A DNA stretch of 33,754 bases. It comes from Flavobacteriales bacterium. Its GTDB lineage: Bacteria; Bacteroidota; Bacteroidia; Flavobacteriales_D; Crocinitomicaceae. The notes under the pieces were generated by a model. That model saw only the letters and a program-made list of their open reading frames with translations. It was not told the DNA's origin and did no database searches. Numbering within the stretch: the first letter of the stretch is position 1; the number at the start of each line of letters is the position of its first letter. Position numbers and translations under genes: made by a program. The stretch is from the NCBI GenBank assembly GCA_947500875.1, contig CANMUN010000026.1, positions 1 through 33,754 of the forward strand, written 5' to 3'. Positions 16,636 through 25,900 of the stretch are shown piece after piece.

Positions 16636-18494
16636 TGGAGCTTGATTTTTCGTGCGTACCATCCCTTGGGAGTTATTGCTAAATGAAAGGTGTGAGCATC
16701 GATGAAGTGTGATTTCTTGAACGTCAAGGTAAGCCCTTGTTGTTGCTTCAAGACCGTCAAATAGGGCAGCGTTAGGGAATCCATTTCATGCAGGTAAACC
16801 GTATCTAAGCGATTCAGTCCGTAAATTCTTCGGTAGTTCGTGCAAATCAGGTTTGCAGTGTTGTTCATGTGCTTTTTTGCGACCAATACGGTTGCTGAAG
16901 TTCCGTTCTTCACCACCAACATGGGGGTTTTTCCGGAGAACAGGTAAAGGTGGTTTTCGCGTTGTCTTTGATACCGCTGTACAGTTATAAAGATGACAAG
17001 TAACGTAATGGGAATGCAACGAAAAAAGAAATGGATTTTGGAGTAAAACAACCCTGCAATTGCCAATAAAAGAAGGATGCATACGGGAATTGAAATCATG
17101 TAGCCTTCAGCGATTGCTCCCGGTATGTGTGCAATGGTATTTAAAAAATGATTCAATGCCTTAAGGGAAAATTCAAAGGGTACGGCACATATTCCCCCTA
17201 AATAGGGTACCGTGCAAAGGAAGAGGTAAAGAAAGCCTAAATACATGGAAGCCACGGAAATTACCGCAACTCCGATGTTGGCCAAAAGAAAATAATTTGG
17301 AAAAGTATGGAAATAATAAAGGGTTAATGGAAGTGTGAGGGATTGGGCAGCTAACGCAACACAGGTATTCGACCACAAGAAACGAATGATCTTATTTTGG
17401 GGTGTGATCCAATGCTCTATGCGCTTCTGAAAATTAAAGATTCCTAAAACGGCCAAGAAGGATAATTGAAATCCAATATCCAAGATGCAAAGGGGGTCAA
17501 ATACCACCATCACAAATGCGCACATTAATACCGAATGGTTATGCGGACTGTCCTTTCCCACAAATTGAGCCATTTGAAGCATGGTGAACATGGTAACCGA
17601 TCGCACAACGCTTGGTGATAGTCCTGTTAGAAGTGCATAATTCCAAAGAACAAGGATGCAAATTACTTGAATCACCCTTTTTTGAAAGATCCGATGAAAT
17701 ATCCCCATGAACATGAGTAAAATTTGAGCGAACAGTGAAACATGCATTCCTGAAACTGCTAATACATGTATGGCTCCTGTGGCAGAGAATGCTGCTTTAC
17801 TGCTTGAGTCAACGCTGGATCCATCTCCCAATAAAAGAGCCTTTGCTAAGCCTGACTCAACGGTGGAGAGATCGCGGTCAAAAATGCTCGCGAGCTGTTG
17901 CCGGTAAATTTCCACGCAGTCCTGCCAATTAGGATATTTCCCCAAAAGTTTAATGGTGTCTTGAATGAAGCACCGGTAGAGGATTCCTTTTGAACGGTAA
18001 TACGTCTCAACATCGAAACTTCCCGGGTTATTGTCTGAAAGGATTCGGGTCATTTCGCCATGCGCGGCAATTAAATCACCGGGTTGCAACGTTTTGAAAG
18101 GGATAATGGCTTTACGAATAGTGCATACCACTTGGTGATCAGTGGGTATTAACCGGTTTTTTTTACGAATGTACTGCTTACCGTATGCTTGAAAATGGTT
18201 TTCATATTGTTGGATTTTGGATAGCTGAAAATAGCATATTCCTTCCTCCCTCATTTCTCCTATCGTGGAACGGGATAACATACCTAAATTGAAAAATCCA
18301 ACAACTGCGATGGTAATGAATGCAAGGGTATTGCGGATATATAATTGAAAGATGAGCAATAAAACAGTCAACGCAAGATGGAAGGTAAAATCCCAAGCGA
18401 ACCAACCCTCGGTGAATCCGAAAAGGTACATTACAAAGGACAAAGCCATCAGCACTTCAGGTCCGAGGGTCAGCGGTAGATTAAAGGGTTTCAA
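16632..18494 (-). CDS. comEC: ComEC/Rec2-family DNA-uptake channel protein, without an intact metallo-hydrolase domain
   Basis: This is a polytopic inner-membrane protein of 620 residues related to ComEC, the channel that passes single-stranded DNA into the cytoplasm during transformation. Two or three N-terminal helices (11-75) are followed by a soluble domain (about 80-205). The competence-domain core follows, with the signature TGAIHVLAVSGMHVSL at 239-254, LTGLSPSVVRSV near 300 and DPLCILDIGFQLSFLAVLGI near 345. Helices run to about residue 480. The last 130 residues show no HxHxDH metal-binding motif, so the C-terminal beta-lactamase-like nuclease domain of Bacillus ComEC is absent or degenerate. 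The start is probably TTG 18494: no ATG lies between it and the upstream in-frame stop, and ATG 18449 is the alternative. It lies 8 bp after recQ, a likely two-gene operon. Confidence 0.88.
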   Translation of the reverse strand: MKPFNLPLTLGPEVLMALSFVMYLFGFTEGWFAWDFTFHLALTVLLLIFQLYIRNTLAFITIAVVGFFNLGMLSRSTIGEMREEGICYFQLSKIQQYENHFQAYGKQYIRKKNRLIPTDHQVVCTIRKAIIPFKTLQPGDLIAAHGEMTRILSDNNPGSFDVETYYRSKGILYRCFIQDTIKLLGKYPNWQDCVEIYRQQLASIFDRDLSTVESGLAKALLLGDGSSVDSSSKAAFSATGAIHVLAVSGMHVSLFAQILLMFMGIFHRIFQKRVIQVICILVLWNYALLTGLSPSVVRSVTMFTMLQMAQFVGKDSPHNHSVLMCAFVMVVFDPLCILDIGFQLSFLAVLGIFNFQKRIEHWITPQNKIIRFLWSNTCVALAAQSLTLPLTLYYFHTFPNYFLLANIGVAVISVASMYLGFLYLFLCTVPYLGGICAVPFEFSLKALNHFLNTIAHIPGAIAEGYMISIPVCILLLLAIAGLFYSKIHFFFRCIPITLLVIFITVQRYQRQRENHLYLFSGKTPMLVVKNGTSATVLVAKKHMNNTANLICTNYRRIYGLNRLDTVYLHEMDSLTLPYLTVLKQQQGLTLTFKKSHFIDAHTFHLAITPKGWYARKIKLH

Positions 18495-18502
18495 ATACGA
18501 AG

Positions 18503-20377
18503 TTAAACGTAGAATTTACCGTCAATAAGTTGAATTTTTTGGGATAGTTGTAAGTCGCGGAGAATGCGTTTTAATTGCTCTTTGGGCAACGGTATTCTTT
18601 CCAGAAGTTCAAGATAGGAGAGCGGCATCTGAAGGGCATTGAGGATGAACGCTTCGATTTTGTTCATCTCCAAGGATTGATAAGTACAACGGTCGCATGA
18701 ACCGCAGGATTCGCCGTTTTGACCGAAATAACTTAAAATGTCCATAACCCTGCAGTTTTCCGAGCCCAGATAGGATAAAACAGCCTTCAGTTTTTTTTCA
18801 GCGACTTCCTTCCGAAGCTGTAAGGAGGTATAACTCAACTGCAGGTGTTCGTCGGGCCGACGTTCTTTCAATAATTGTATTTTGGGATATTGACTGAACG
18901 GGGTATATTCGATTACTTCGGCACTTACCAAAAATTGCAACAGTTCTTCCACCCGGGCATGCTTCTGCTTCAAAACTTCAGCGATTTGTTTGATATTGAT
19001 GAGGATGGGGCGGTCTTCGTCTAAGCTGGAATTTCGCTCAATAACCTGAATGATGGGGTAGGTTTCCGGGTATTTTATTTGGAATGAATACAAATCAACC
19101 CCATGAACCAAGAATTTTACGCTTGCAGGATGGTTGGTGCGCTCATCGAAAACAATTTCTTCACTCAATTCCAAAACCTTTAATATTTGGTAGATTTCCA
19201 AATAGGAGATTCCTTGTTTTTGGGCAATTTCGTAAAGGTCAATTGAGTAAACTTCGTTTTTTCCAGATCCCAAGGCAATGTTCAATTCCGCAAGAATGGC
19301 CAAAAACGTTTTTTTAACGAGTGCGATATCCGGAAACTTAACATGGAATTGTTGCTCAAAATCGTCTTTTTCCTTACCGTCGATGAAAGCAATGGCTCTT
19401 GACATGTTGCCGTCCCTTCCTGCCCTTCCTGCTTCTTGAACGTACGCTTCCAAATTGTCGGGGAAATCGTAGTGCAAAACAAATCGTACATCAGGTTTGT
19501 CAATTCCCATACCAAAAGCATTGGTTGCGATCATAACCCCAACATGGCCTTGCATCCAAAGAGAAAGAGCGTTGCTCCTTTCTTCTGGGGTCATCCCGCC
19601 GTGATAAATGGCTGCAGGAATTTTGTTTGCGTAAAAAACTTTTGCCAGTTCTTTGACCGCTTTTCGGGTGGAGCAATATACAATTCCACACAGGTGAGAT
19701 TTCCCATTGCAATAGGTTAAAATACTCGCCAATTTATTGGGCGTGTTAATGACCTCGTACGTCAAGTTGGTCCGATGAAAAGAACTGGAATGGATGGAAG
19801 GCGATTTCAAGTTGAGTTGTTCCGAGATATCAGAAACGACTTCAACTGTGGCGGTTGCTGTCAACGCCATGGTTGGAATTTCCGGTCGAAGCTCTCTTAA
19901 GCGCTGAATGTTACGGTAGGCCGGTCGAAAATCATGTCCCCATTCAGAAATACAATGCGCTTCATCTACAACGATTAAACCCAGAGACATTTTCTTAAAT
20001 TGCTCGAGAAAGAGGGGCGTTTGAATGCGTTCAGGTGAAACGTAGAGGAAGTCGTAAGCACCTACCGTTGCGTTACTGATGAATCGTTCAATATCTTTAG
20101 CATGTAGCGCACTTGTAATAGCTACCGCTCGAATGTTGCGTGATTTAAGGTTGCGTACTTGGTCTTCCATAAGTGCAATTAAGGGAGAAATAACCAAGGT
20201 TAACTTTTGGGTATAAAGTCCCGGCACCTGAAAACAAATGGATTTCCCCCCCCCAGTAGGTAGTAGCGCTAATACATCTTTGCCAGCCATTGCATCCTCA
20301 ACGATCGGTATTTGTGACAAACGAAAGTCGTCGAAGCCCCAATATTCTCTTAAAATTTCTTTAGGAGTTTTTACCAT
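18503..20377 (-). CDS. recQ: RecQ-family ATP-dependent DNA helicase
   Basis: This is a superfamily 2 3'-5' DNA helicase for recombination and replication-fork repair (624 residues). Motifs in order are: Q-like region FDDFRLSQ (16-22); Walker A PTGGGKS (40-46); DEAH 138-141 followed by CISEWGHDFRPAY, the RecQ aromatic-rich loop; TALTATA (169-175); YHGGMTPEERS (258-267); and QEAGRAGRDG (314-323). A zinc site C542-x15-C558-x2-C561-x2-C564 comes late, about 200 residues after the helicase core. In E. coli RecQ, as I recall, it follows almost directly. No HRDC domain is visible, and the tail looks like a winged helix. This layout fits a RecQ subgroup found in Bacteroidota. The codons for the three Walker A glycines form a run of nine G. 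Confidence 0.94.
   Translation of the reverse strand: MVKTPKEILREYWGFDDFRLSQIPIVEDAMAGKDVLALLPTGGGKSICFQVPGLYTQKLTLVISPLIALMEDQVRNLKSRNIRAVAITSALHAKDIERFISNATVGAYDFLYVSPERIQTPLFLEQFKKMSLGLIVVDEAHCISEWGHDFRPAYRNIQRLRELRPEIPTMALTATATVEVVSDISEQLNLKSPSIHSSSFHRTNLTYEVINTPNKLASILTYCNGKSHLCGIVYCSTRKAVKELAKVFYANKIPAAIYHGGMTPEERSNALSLWMQGHVGVMIATNAFGMGIDKPDVRFVLHYDFPDNLEAYVQEAGRAGRDGNMSRAIAFIDGKEKDDFEQQFHVKFPDIALVKKTFLAILAELNIALGSGKNEVYSIDLYEIAQKQGISYLEIYQILKVLELSEEIVFDERTNHPASVKFLVHGVDLYSFQIKYPETYPIIQVIERNSSLDEDRPILINIKQIAEVLKQKHARVEELLQFLVSAEVIEYTPFSQYPKIQLLKERRPDEHLQLSYTSLQLRKEVAEKKLKAVLSYLGSENCRVMDILSYFGQNGESCGSCDRCTYQSLEMNKIEAFILNALQMPLSYLELLERIPLPKEQLKRILRDLQLSQKIQLIDGKFYV
20246..20254 (-). repeat. 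Nine-base homopolymer G tract in the recQ Walker A codons
   Basis: On the coding strand ACT GGG GGG GGG AAA encodes Thr-Gly-Gly-Gly-Lys. The tract is in frame here. A one-base slip would abolish the helicase after about 43 residues. Confidence 0.9.
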
Positions 20378-20428
20378 TTCTCATTTGCTTGGTAAATGTA
20401 CTATTTAATCGACCTTAACGATAATTTG

Positions 20429-20459
20429 TTGCCAACATTGTTTATTCGGCGTATATTCG
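20429..20459 (+). promoter_or_regulatory. Putative ilvE promoter (TTG -33, TATATTCG -7)
   Basis: TTG at 20429-20431 and TATATTCG at 20452-20459 are separated by 20 bp, within the Bacteroidota spacing range. The -7 element ends 19 bp before the ilvE ATG. This is the most complete promoter in the window. Confidence 0.55.
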
Positions 20460-20478
20460 CTTCAAATTAATCGGTCTT

Positions 20479-21549
20479 ATGGCTTTAACTGAACTAAAAA
20501 TAAAGGTTGAAAGAGTAGGAGAATCCGCTGTTTCGAAAGTGGATTGGGAGAATTTAGCTTTTGGTAAAGTATTTACGGACCACATGCTCATGATGGATTA
20601 CGCCGACGGTTCATGGCAAGAGCCTCAGGTTTTACCTTTTCAAGACATTCCAATGCATCCCGCTATGTCCTCCATTCATTACGGACAGGCCATTTTTGAA
20701 GGGTTAAAAGCATACCGCCATCCCAATGGGAAGGTTTCGATATTTCGTCCGGACATGAATGCCAAACGGTTTAATGAGTCGGCTGAACGTATGTGCATGC
20801 CTCAAGTTCCTGAAGACCTTTTTGTGGAACTTGTGCGGAAATTGGTGGAAGTGGACCAAGCTTGGGTTTCATCCTTGGAAGGTCATTCTTTGTACATTCG
20901 GCCTTACATGTTCGCAACCGATCATTGGGTTGGAATTAAGCCTTCGGAAACCTATAAATTCATGATCCTACTTTCGCCTGTAGGAACCTATTATTCTGAA
21001 TTGGTTCGCGTTAAAATCGAGCCTCATTACACGCGTGCTGCACGGGGCGGAGTGGGTAGGGCAAAAGCAGCCGGGAATTATGGTGCGAGCTTGTATCCTG
21101 CCAAATTTGCCCAAGACCAAGGATATCACCAATTGGTTTGGACCGATGCAAAGGAGCATAAGTTCATAGAGGAGTCAGGAACCATGAACATTTTGTTCGT
21201 AATAGATGATGTTTTAATTACGCCTTCTGAAGAAGAAGATACCATTCTACGAGGGGTTACCAAGCGTTCAATCATCGAACTCGCCCAGCATTGGGGAATT
21301 AAGGTTGAGGAACGTAAAATTTCGGTTGAGGAAGTCATCAATGCAGCCAAATCAGGCAGATTGCAAGATGCTTTCGGCGCAGGCACCGCCGCAACCTTGG
21401 CTCAAATCGCACTCATAGGACATGAAGGAACGGATTACCACCTTCCACCGGTGGAAACCCGAACCGTTTCGAACCGACTCAAAGCGTATTTGTCAGGATT
21501 AAAAATCGGACAAAGCGATGATATTTTCAATTGGAACTATTTCGTGTAA
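20479..21549 (+). CDS. ilvE: Branched-chain amino acid aminotransferase
   Basis: This PLP-dependent fold-type IV transaminase interconverts leucine, isoleucine and valine with their 2-oxo acids using 2-oxoglutarate/glutamate (356 residues, cytoplasmic). Length and motifs fit the longer, eukaryote-like BCAT group. The substrate-side segment SSIHYGQAIFEGLKAYR is at 64-80. The probable Schiff-base Lys196 lies in GRAKAAGNYGASL. The cofactor-binding segment EESGTMNILF is at 231-240, and GAGTAATLAQI comes near the C-terminus. It is divergent from recQ across a 101-bp region and followed on the same strand by a secreted protein gene. No other ilv or leu gene is nearby. Confidence 0.95.
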   Translation: MALTELKIKVERVGESAVSKVDWENLAFGKVFTDHMLMMDYADGSWQEPQVLPFQDIPMHPAMSSIHYGQAIFEGLKAYRHPNGKVSIFRPDMNAKRFNESAERMCMPQVPEDLFVELVRKLVEVDQAWVSSLEGHSLYIRPYMFATDHWVGIKPSETYKFMILLSPVGTYYSELVRVKIEPHYTRAARGGVGRAKAAGNYGASLYPAKFAQDQGYHQLVWTDAKEHKFIEESGTMNILFVIDDVLITPSEEEDTILRGVTKRSIIELAQHWGIKVEERKISVEEVINAAKSGRLQDAFGAGTAATLAQIALIGHEGTDYHLPPVETRTVSNRLKAYLSGLKIGQSDDIFNWNYFV

Positions 21550-21589
21550 GATAGCAAAGTGCGGAAACTACGTTAGTTCTTACAGAACG

Positions 21590-22909
21590 ATGCGTATTTT
21601 TTGCCTGTTTTGTATTGCATTTTTACCTCTGAGTCTTTGGGGTCAGGTCATTGCAATATTGACCTTGGATAAACAATCGTTGGAACCTATTCCAAATGCC
21701 GAAATCATGATCCAATGGAACGATAGCCTTTTATCGGTTCAATCCGATATGAATGGTAAATATACGTTGTGGATGGATCATTTAGAGGAACGCGATGCAT
21801 TGGTTTTTTCTGTTCAACATCCCATGTACGATCCACAAACGTTGCAAAAAATAATCTTTAAGAATCCTCAGGACACTTTGGAGGTCAAAATCTTACTTAA
21901 GTCCATTAAGCGACAAAACCAAGAAGCAGTTACGGTTAAATCTCCCGGAATTCCTGACACCGTTTTTAACTCGACGGATTTTCATGTGGCAGATTTCGAA
22001 ATCAATGAGAACGGAGACTATGTCCTTCTGGTGTATCCGAGAAGAACAGGACATCAAAATGCCATTTTTTTATTTGACGGAAATTTAATCATTGACAGCC
22101 TAACGTTGAACGGTGTTGGCATCAATCTTATCAAGGATTATCGCAACAACCTCCATGTTATTTGCCAAGAAACCGTAGTCCATGTAAATTGTAAAGGTGA
22201 TTCATTGTTGTTGAATAGTATTCCAAAGAAGTACTTTCTCGAATATGTACTGCCCATCGTTGATTCTACAACATCCAAGTTTTTCTTTTCCAATTTCAAT
22301 GAATACTACCCAGCATTTGATTATTTCTCAATGGATTATATAGATTCCGCTTATCGAAAAATTGTCCACATCGAAGATACCCTTATGATGGAGCTATACC
22401 GTTCCGAATATAAATGGGTTGATGTCCGAACGCGGCTATGGGCTAAGCAGAATGAAATTGAAACGGGGATTGATGCGCAAATTTGGGTTGGCGCCAATTA
22501 TTTTACCCAATCGATCTATTACAAGGTTCCTTATGCTCCTTTATTCAGGGTGGGCGACAGCGTTTACGTTTTTGATTTCCCTTCGGATAAAATTTGGGTA
22601 TACAACCCGTTAGGTGAATTAAAACGATCCATGGGCTTGTATTTTCATTACCACAAGGATAGAACAGGTTGGCGTCGTAATATCATTAAAGATCCAGTTA
22701 CAGGTGTTCTGTATGCCGTATTTGAAAAGGACGGTATAACGCATTTAGGGGATATTAACCTGATTAACGGTCAAATCAGTACCAAACACCGCATACATCA
22801 CAAATACGTTGAAAAGATTCGTGTTAATGCTGGCTTTGTTTATTACATCTATCGCCCATTTGAATCCATTCAAAAGCGATTTCTCTACAAGGAACGGTTA
22901 TTTAACTAA
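21590..22909 (+). CDS. Secreted protein of unknown function with a carboxypeptidase-regulatory-like N-terminal domain
   Basis: I do not recognise this gene as a named family (439 residues). The first 19 residues (MRIFCLFCIAFLPLSLWGQ) are a convincing signal peptide. Residues about 20-105 resemble the small beta-sandwich found at the start of many Bacteroidota outer-membrane proteins: LEPIPNAEIMI, then DMNGKYTLW, then a DTLEVKILL strand. The remainder is beta-rich with repeated aromatic and Asp-containing strands (GDYVLLVYP, GDSVYVFDFPSDKIWVYN, GVLYAVFEKDG), suggestive of a beta-propeller. A frame extension to 21518 lies inside ilvE and would hide the signal peptide, so ATG 21590 is preferred. 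The gap to ilvE is 40 bp and has no good promoter, so co-transcription is possible. Its 3' end overlaps the convergent giant repeat gene by 12 bp. Confidence 0.75.
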   Translation: MRIFCLFCIAFLPLSLWGQVIAILTLDKQSLEPIPNAEIMIQWNDSLLSVQSDMNGKYTLWMDHLEERDALVFSVQHPMYDPQTLQKIIFKNPQDTLEVKILLKSIKRQNQEAVTVKSPGIPDTVFNSTDFHVADFEINENGDYVLLVYPRRTGHQNAIFLFDGNLIIDSLTLNGVGINLIKDYRNNLHVICQETVVHVNCKGDSLLLNSIPKKYFLEYVLPIVDSTTSKFFFSNFNEYYPAFDYFSMDYIDSAYRKIVHIEDTLMMELYRSEYKWVDVRTRLWAKQNEIETGIDAQIWVGANYFTQSIYYKVPYAPLFRVGDSVYVFDFPSDKIWVYNPLGELKRSMGLYFHYHKDRTGWRRNIIKDPVTGVLYAVFEKDGITHLGDINLINGQISTKHRIHHKYVEKIRVNAGFVYYIYRPFESIQKRFLYKERLFN

Positions 22910-25900
22910 GGTAACATGACCATCGGCATTGGTGGTTCCTTGATCAGTAACATCGTAGCTGACTTTCCATGTATAAGTTCCGAATTGCACCAGTTTTCCT
23001 TTGTATTTTCCATCCCAACCATCACCAGGCTTGTTGCTTTCAAATACGATTTGTCCCCAACGGTTATAAACCTCAAATCGATAGTATTTGACTTGAGTCG
23101 AATTGCTGATAATCGGGGTAAATACATCGTTTAAGCCATCTCCATTCGGTGTGAAGGCATTCGGGACCGTTAGCCTGACAACATCGTTGCTTTCAACGAC
23201 TCCGGTGACAGTATCTGTACAACCGTTTGCGTCATAAACCACCAAGGTAACATTATAACTATCAATCGTGTAGGGTGGATACGTATGAATTGGATTATCC
23301 AAGATGGAACTTCCACCATCCCCAAATTGCCAAATTGATCCTGTATAGTTTTGGGAATTGTTGATGAATTCGAGTTCTCCTGTTACAAAGTCAATATCGG
23401 GAGTCACGGTACTGAAGGCTGCGGTCGGCCCAGGAACCACACAAACGGCATTATTGATGGTTGTGTCTGCAGTACATCCGTTAGAACTGGTTATCAACAT
23501 GGTTACATCCACGCAACCTAGGTTATTGAAATCGGCCGTGAATTGATTGCTTGCATAAGACGTTCCATTGGAGAATGTCCAAAGTACCGTATTGAAAGTG
23601 CCTATACTTGAATTCGTAAACGTTACGGTTGAAGGTAAACAAATTACATTGTCGCTTACGGTAAAGGTTGCAATTAGAGGTGGTGGGCTCGCTAAAACAT
23701 CGTTGGTTACTGCGGTGCATCCGTTGGCATCGGTGATGGTTACCACGTAATTACCAGGACCTAAAAGACTGGCAATGCTTCCGGTTTGACCGGTTGGAGA
23801 CCACACATAGGAGTATGGGGCAGTACCTCCAGCACCATTTGCTGTTAATTGCCCATCATTATAACCATAACAGCTAATCGGATTTTGGGTAATGGTTCCT
23901 GATAATGGAGCCAAAGGTTGAGTTACCACAATTTGAGCCGCAGCGACACAGTTATTCGCGTCAGTAATGGCCACAATATAGGTTCCAGGAGGAACATTGT
24001 TCAGGTCTTGAGAGGTTTGCCCGGTAATCCAGAAATAAGTGAAGGGACCAGTGCCACCTAATGGGGTTACATCGATGGTACCGTCTGATAAACCAAAACA
24101 ACTGACATTGTTCACGGTATAACCCACAGTTAAAGGAAGTGCGGGTTGACTTACAACAATACTCATGACTGAAATACAACCGTTCGCGTCGGTAACGGTA
24201 ATGCTGTAGGTACCTGCAATGAGGTTGCTGAGGTCTTGTGTAGTCGCTCCGTTGGACCAAAGGTAAGTGTAGGGTAGAGTACCACCACTTACCGTTACAT
24301 CAATTGAACCCGTATTATTTCCGAAGCAAAGAACGTTTACATGCGTTTCTTGAAGTAGAATTGGAGCCGCGGGTTGCGTTATGGTTGCACTTCCCGAAAC
24401 TGTACAACCTAAATTGTCTGTAACGACTACCGTGTAAGTTCCTACTATCAATCCATTAACGGTTTGTGTCGTTGGACCATTGCTCCACAAATAGGTGTAT
24501 GGTCCTTGACCACCAACCGGGTTGGCATTAATGGTTCCTGTCGCAAAACCGTTGCAATTTACATTGATTTGGGTTAAGCTCAAACTTAGAACGGTTGGTT
24601 GGGTAATGGTTGTTGTTACCGTCGCTTGACAACCATTCGCATCGGATAGATTGTACGTGTAAGTTCCTGTTGGAACAACAAATGAACCAGTGCCGGCATA
24701 GGGCGATGTACCACCAACTCCGGTTACGGTAATGGTACCGGTCCCACCATTACAAACAATAGGGGAGGTTATCGTGGCAATAGCTTGTAAAAGAGCCGGT
24801 TGATTAATCGTGATAGTTGTATTTGCAGTACATCCGTTGGCATCAGTAACCGTATATGTGAAAGTTCCAGCAATCACGGTTAGGTTACCTGTGCCGGTGT
24901 ATGTTGGAGTACCACCCGTTGCAGATATGTCAATTACTGCAGTTCCACCGTTGCACAATATAGGAGAAATTAACGTGGAACTTGCCACTAAAAGAGTGGG
25001 TTGAGAAATGAAGATGGAGATGGTATCTAAGCAACCGTAATTGTCCGTAACGTTGAAGGTATTCCAACCTGCAGCTACCGTAAATGTTCCAGTACCAGTG
25101 TAGTTAGGCGTTCCACCGATCGCTGTTACGTCCACCGTTGCCGTGCCCCCAAAACATAAAACATTCGAAGTTTGCAGTACCGATGCAATCAGCGGTGCCG
25201 GTTGAGTTACGGTAATTGTTGTAGAATCCAAACACCCATTGGCATCTGTTACATAATACGTGGTTGTTCCAGCCGCTTGTTGGAAGGCTCCCGTTCCAAC
25301 GTAGGGTGCCGTTCCGCCGGATGCACTAACATTCACCGTAGCCGTTCCTCCAAAACAAAATACAGGGGTACTTAAACTGGAACTAACTTGAAGAAACGTC
25401 GGCTGTGTAATGGTAACCTGATTCGTTGTTTGACATCCGTTGGTGTCGGTGATGGTTACGCTGTATAATCCTGGAATCAAATTTACTGCGGTAGCGGTAG
25501 TTTGGCCGTTCGACCATAAATATTGGTATCCAGGTGTTCCTCCGTTAGGAGTAACCGTGGCTGAACCATTGCCTGCATTGAAACAGCTTACGTTTTGTGA
25601 GGTCATCACAGAAGTTAATATTGCAGGTTGTGAAATGAACAAGTTCACGGTAAATGCACATCCATTGGCATCGGTTACTGTGAAAGATTGATTACCCGCG
25701 CTTACGTTGAAGTTGCCAACACCCGTGTACGGTGCAACGCCACCTGTAGCAGAAATATTCACTTGAGCCTGACCGCCAAAACACGGAACCGGAGATAATA
25801 TGGTGGCTACCGCCGTCAATTGAGTCGGTTGCGTAATCGTAATACTTGCAGTATCAGAACAACCGTTTGCATCCGTAACTATGTAGGAATAGTTACCAGC

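Noticed and set aside
20393-20400. TACATTTA on the minus strand as a recQ promoter
   Set aside because: It differs from TAnnTTTG at the last base, has no -33 partner and lies closer to the start codon than the other promoters.
21576-21588. Small hairpin GTTCT-tac-AGAAC just before the secreted protein gene
   Set aside because: A 5-bp stem is expected by chance. There is no T run and no sign of a riboswitch or attenuator.
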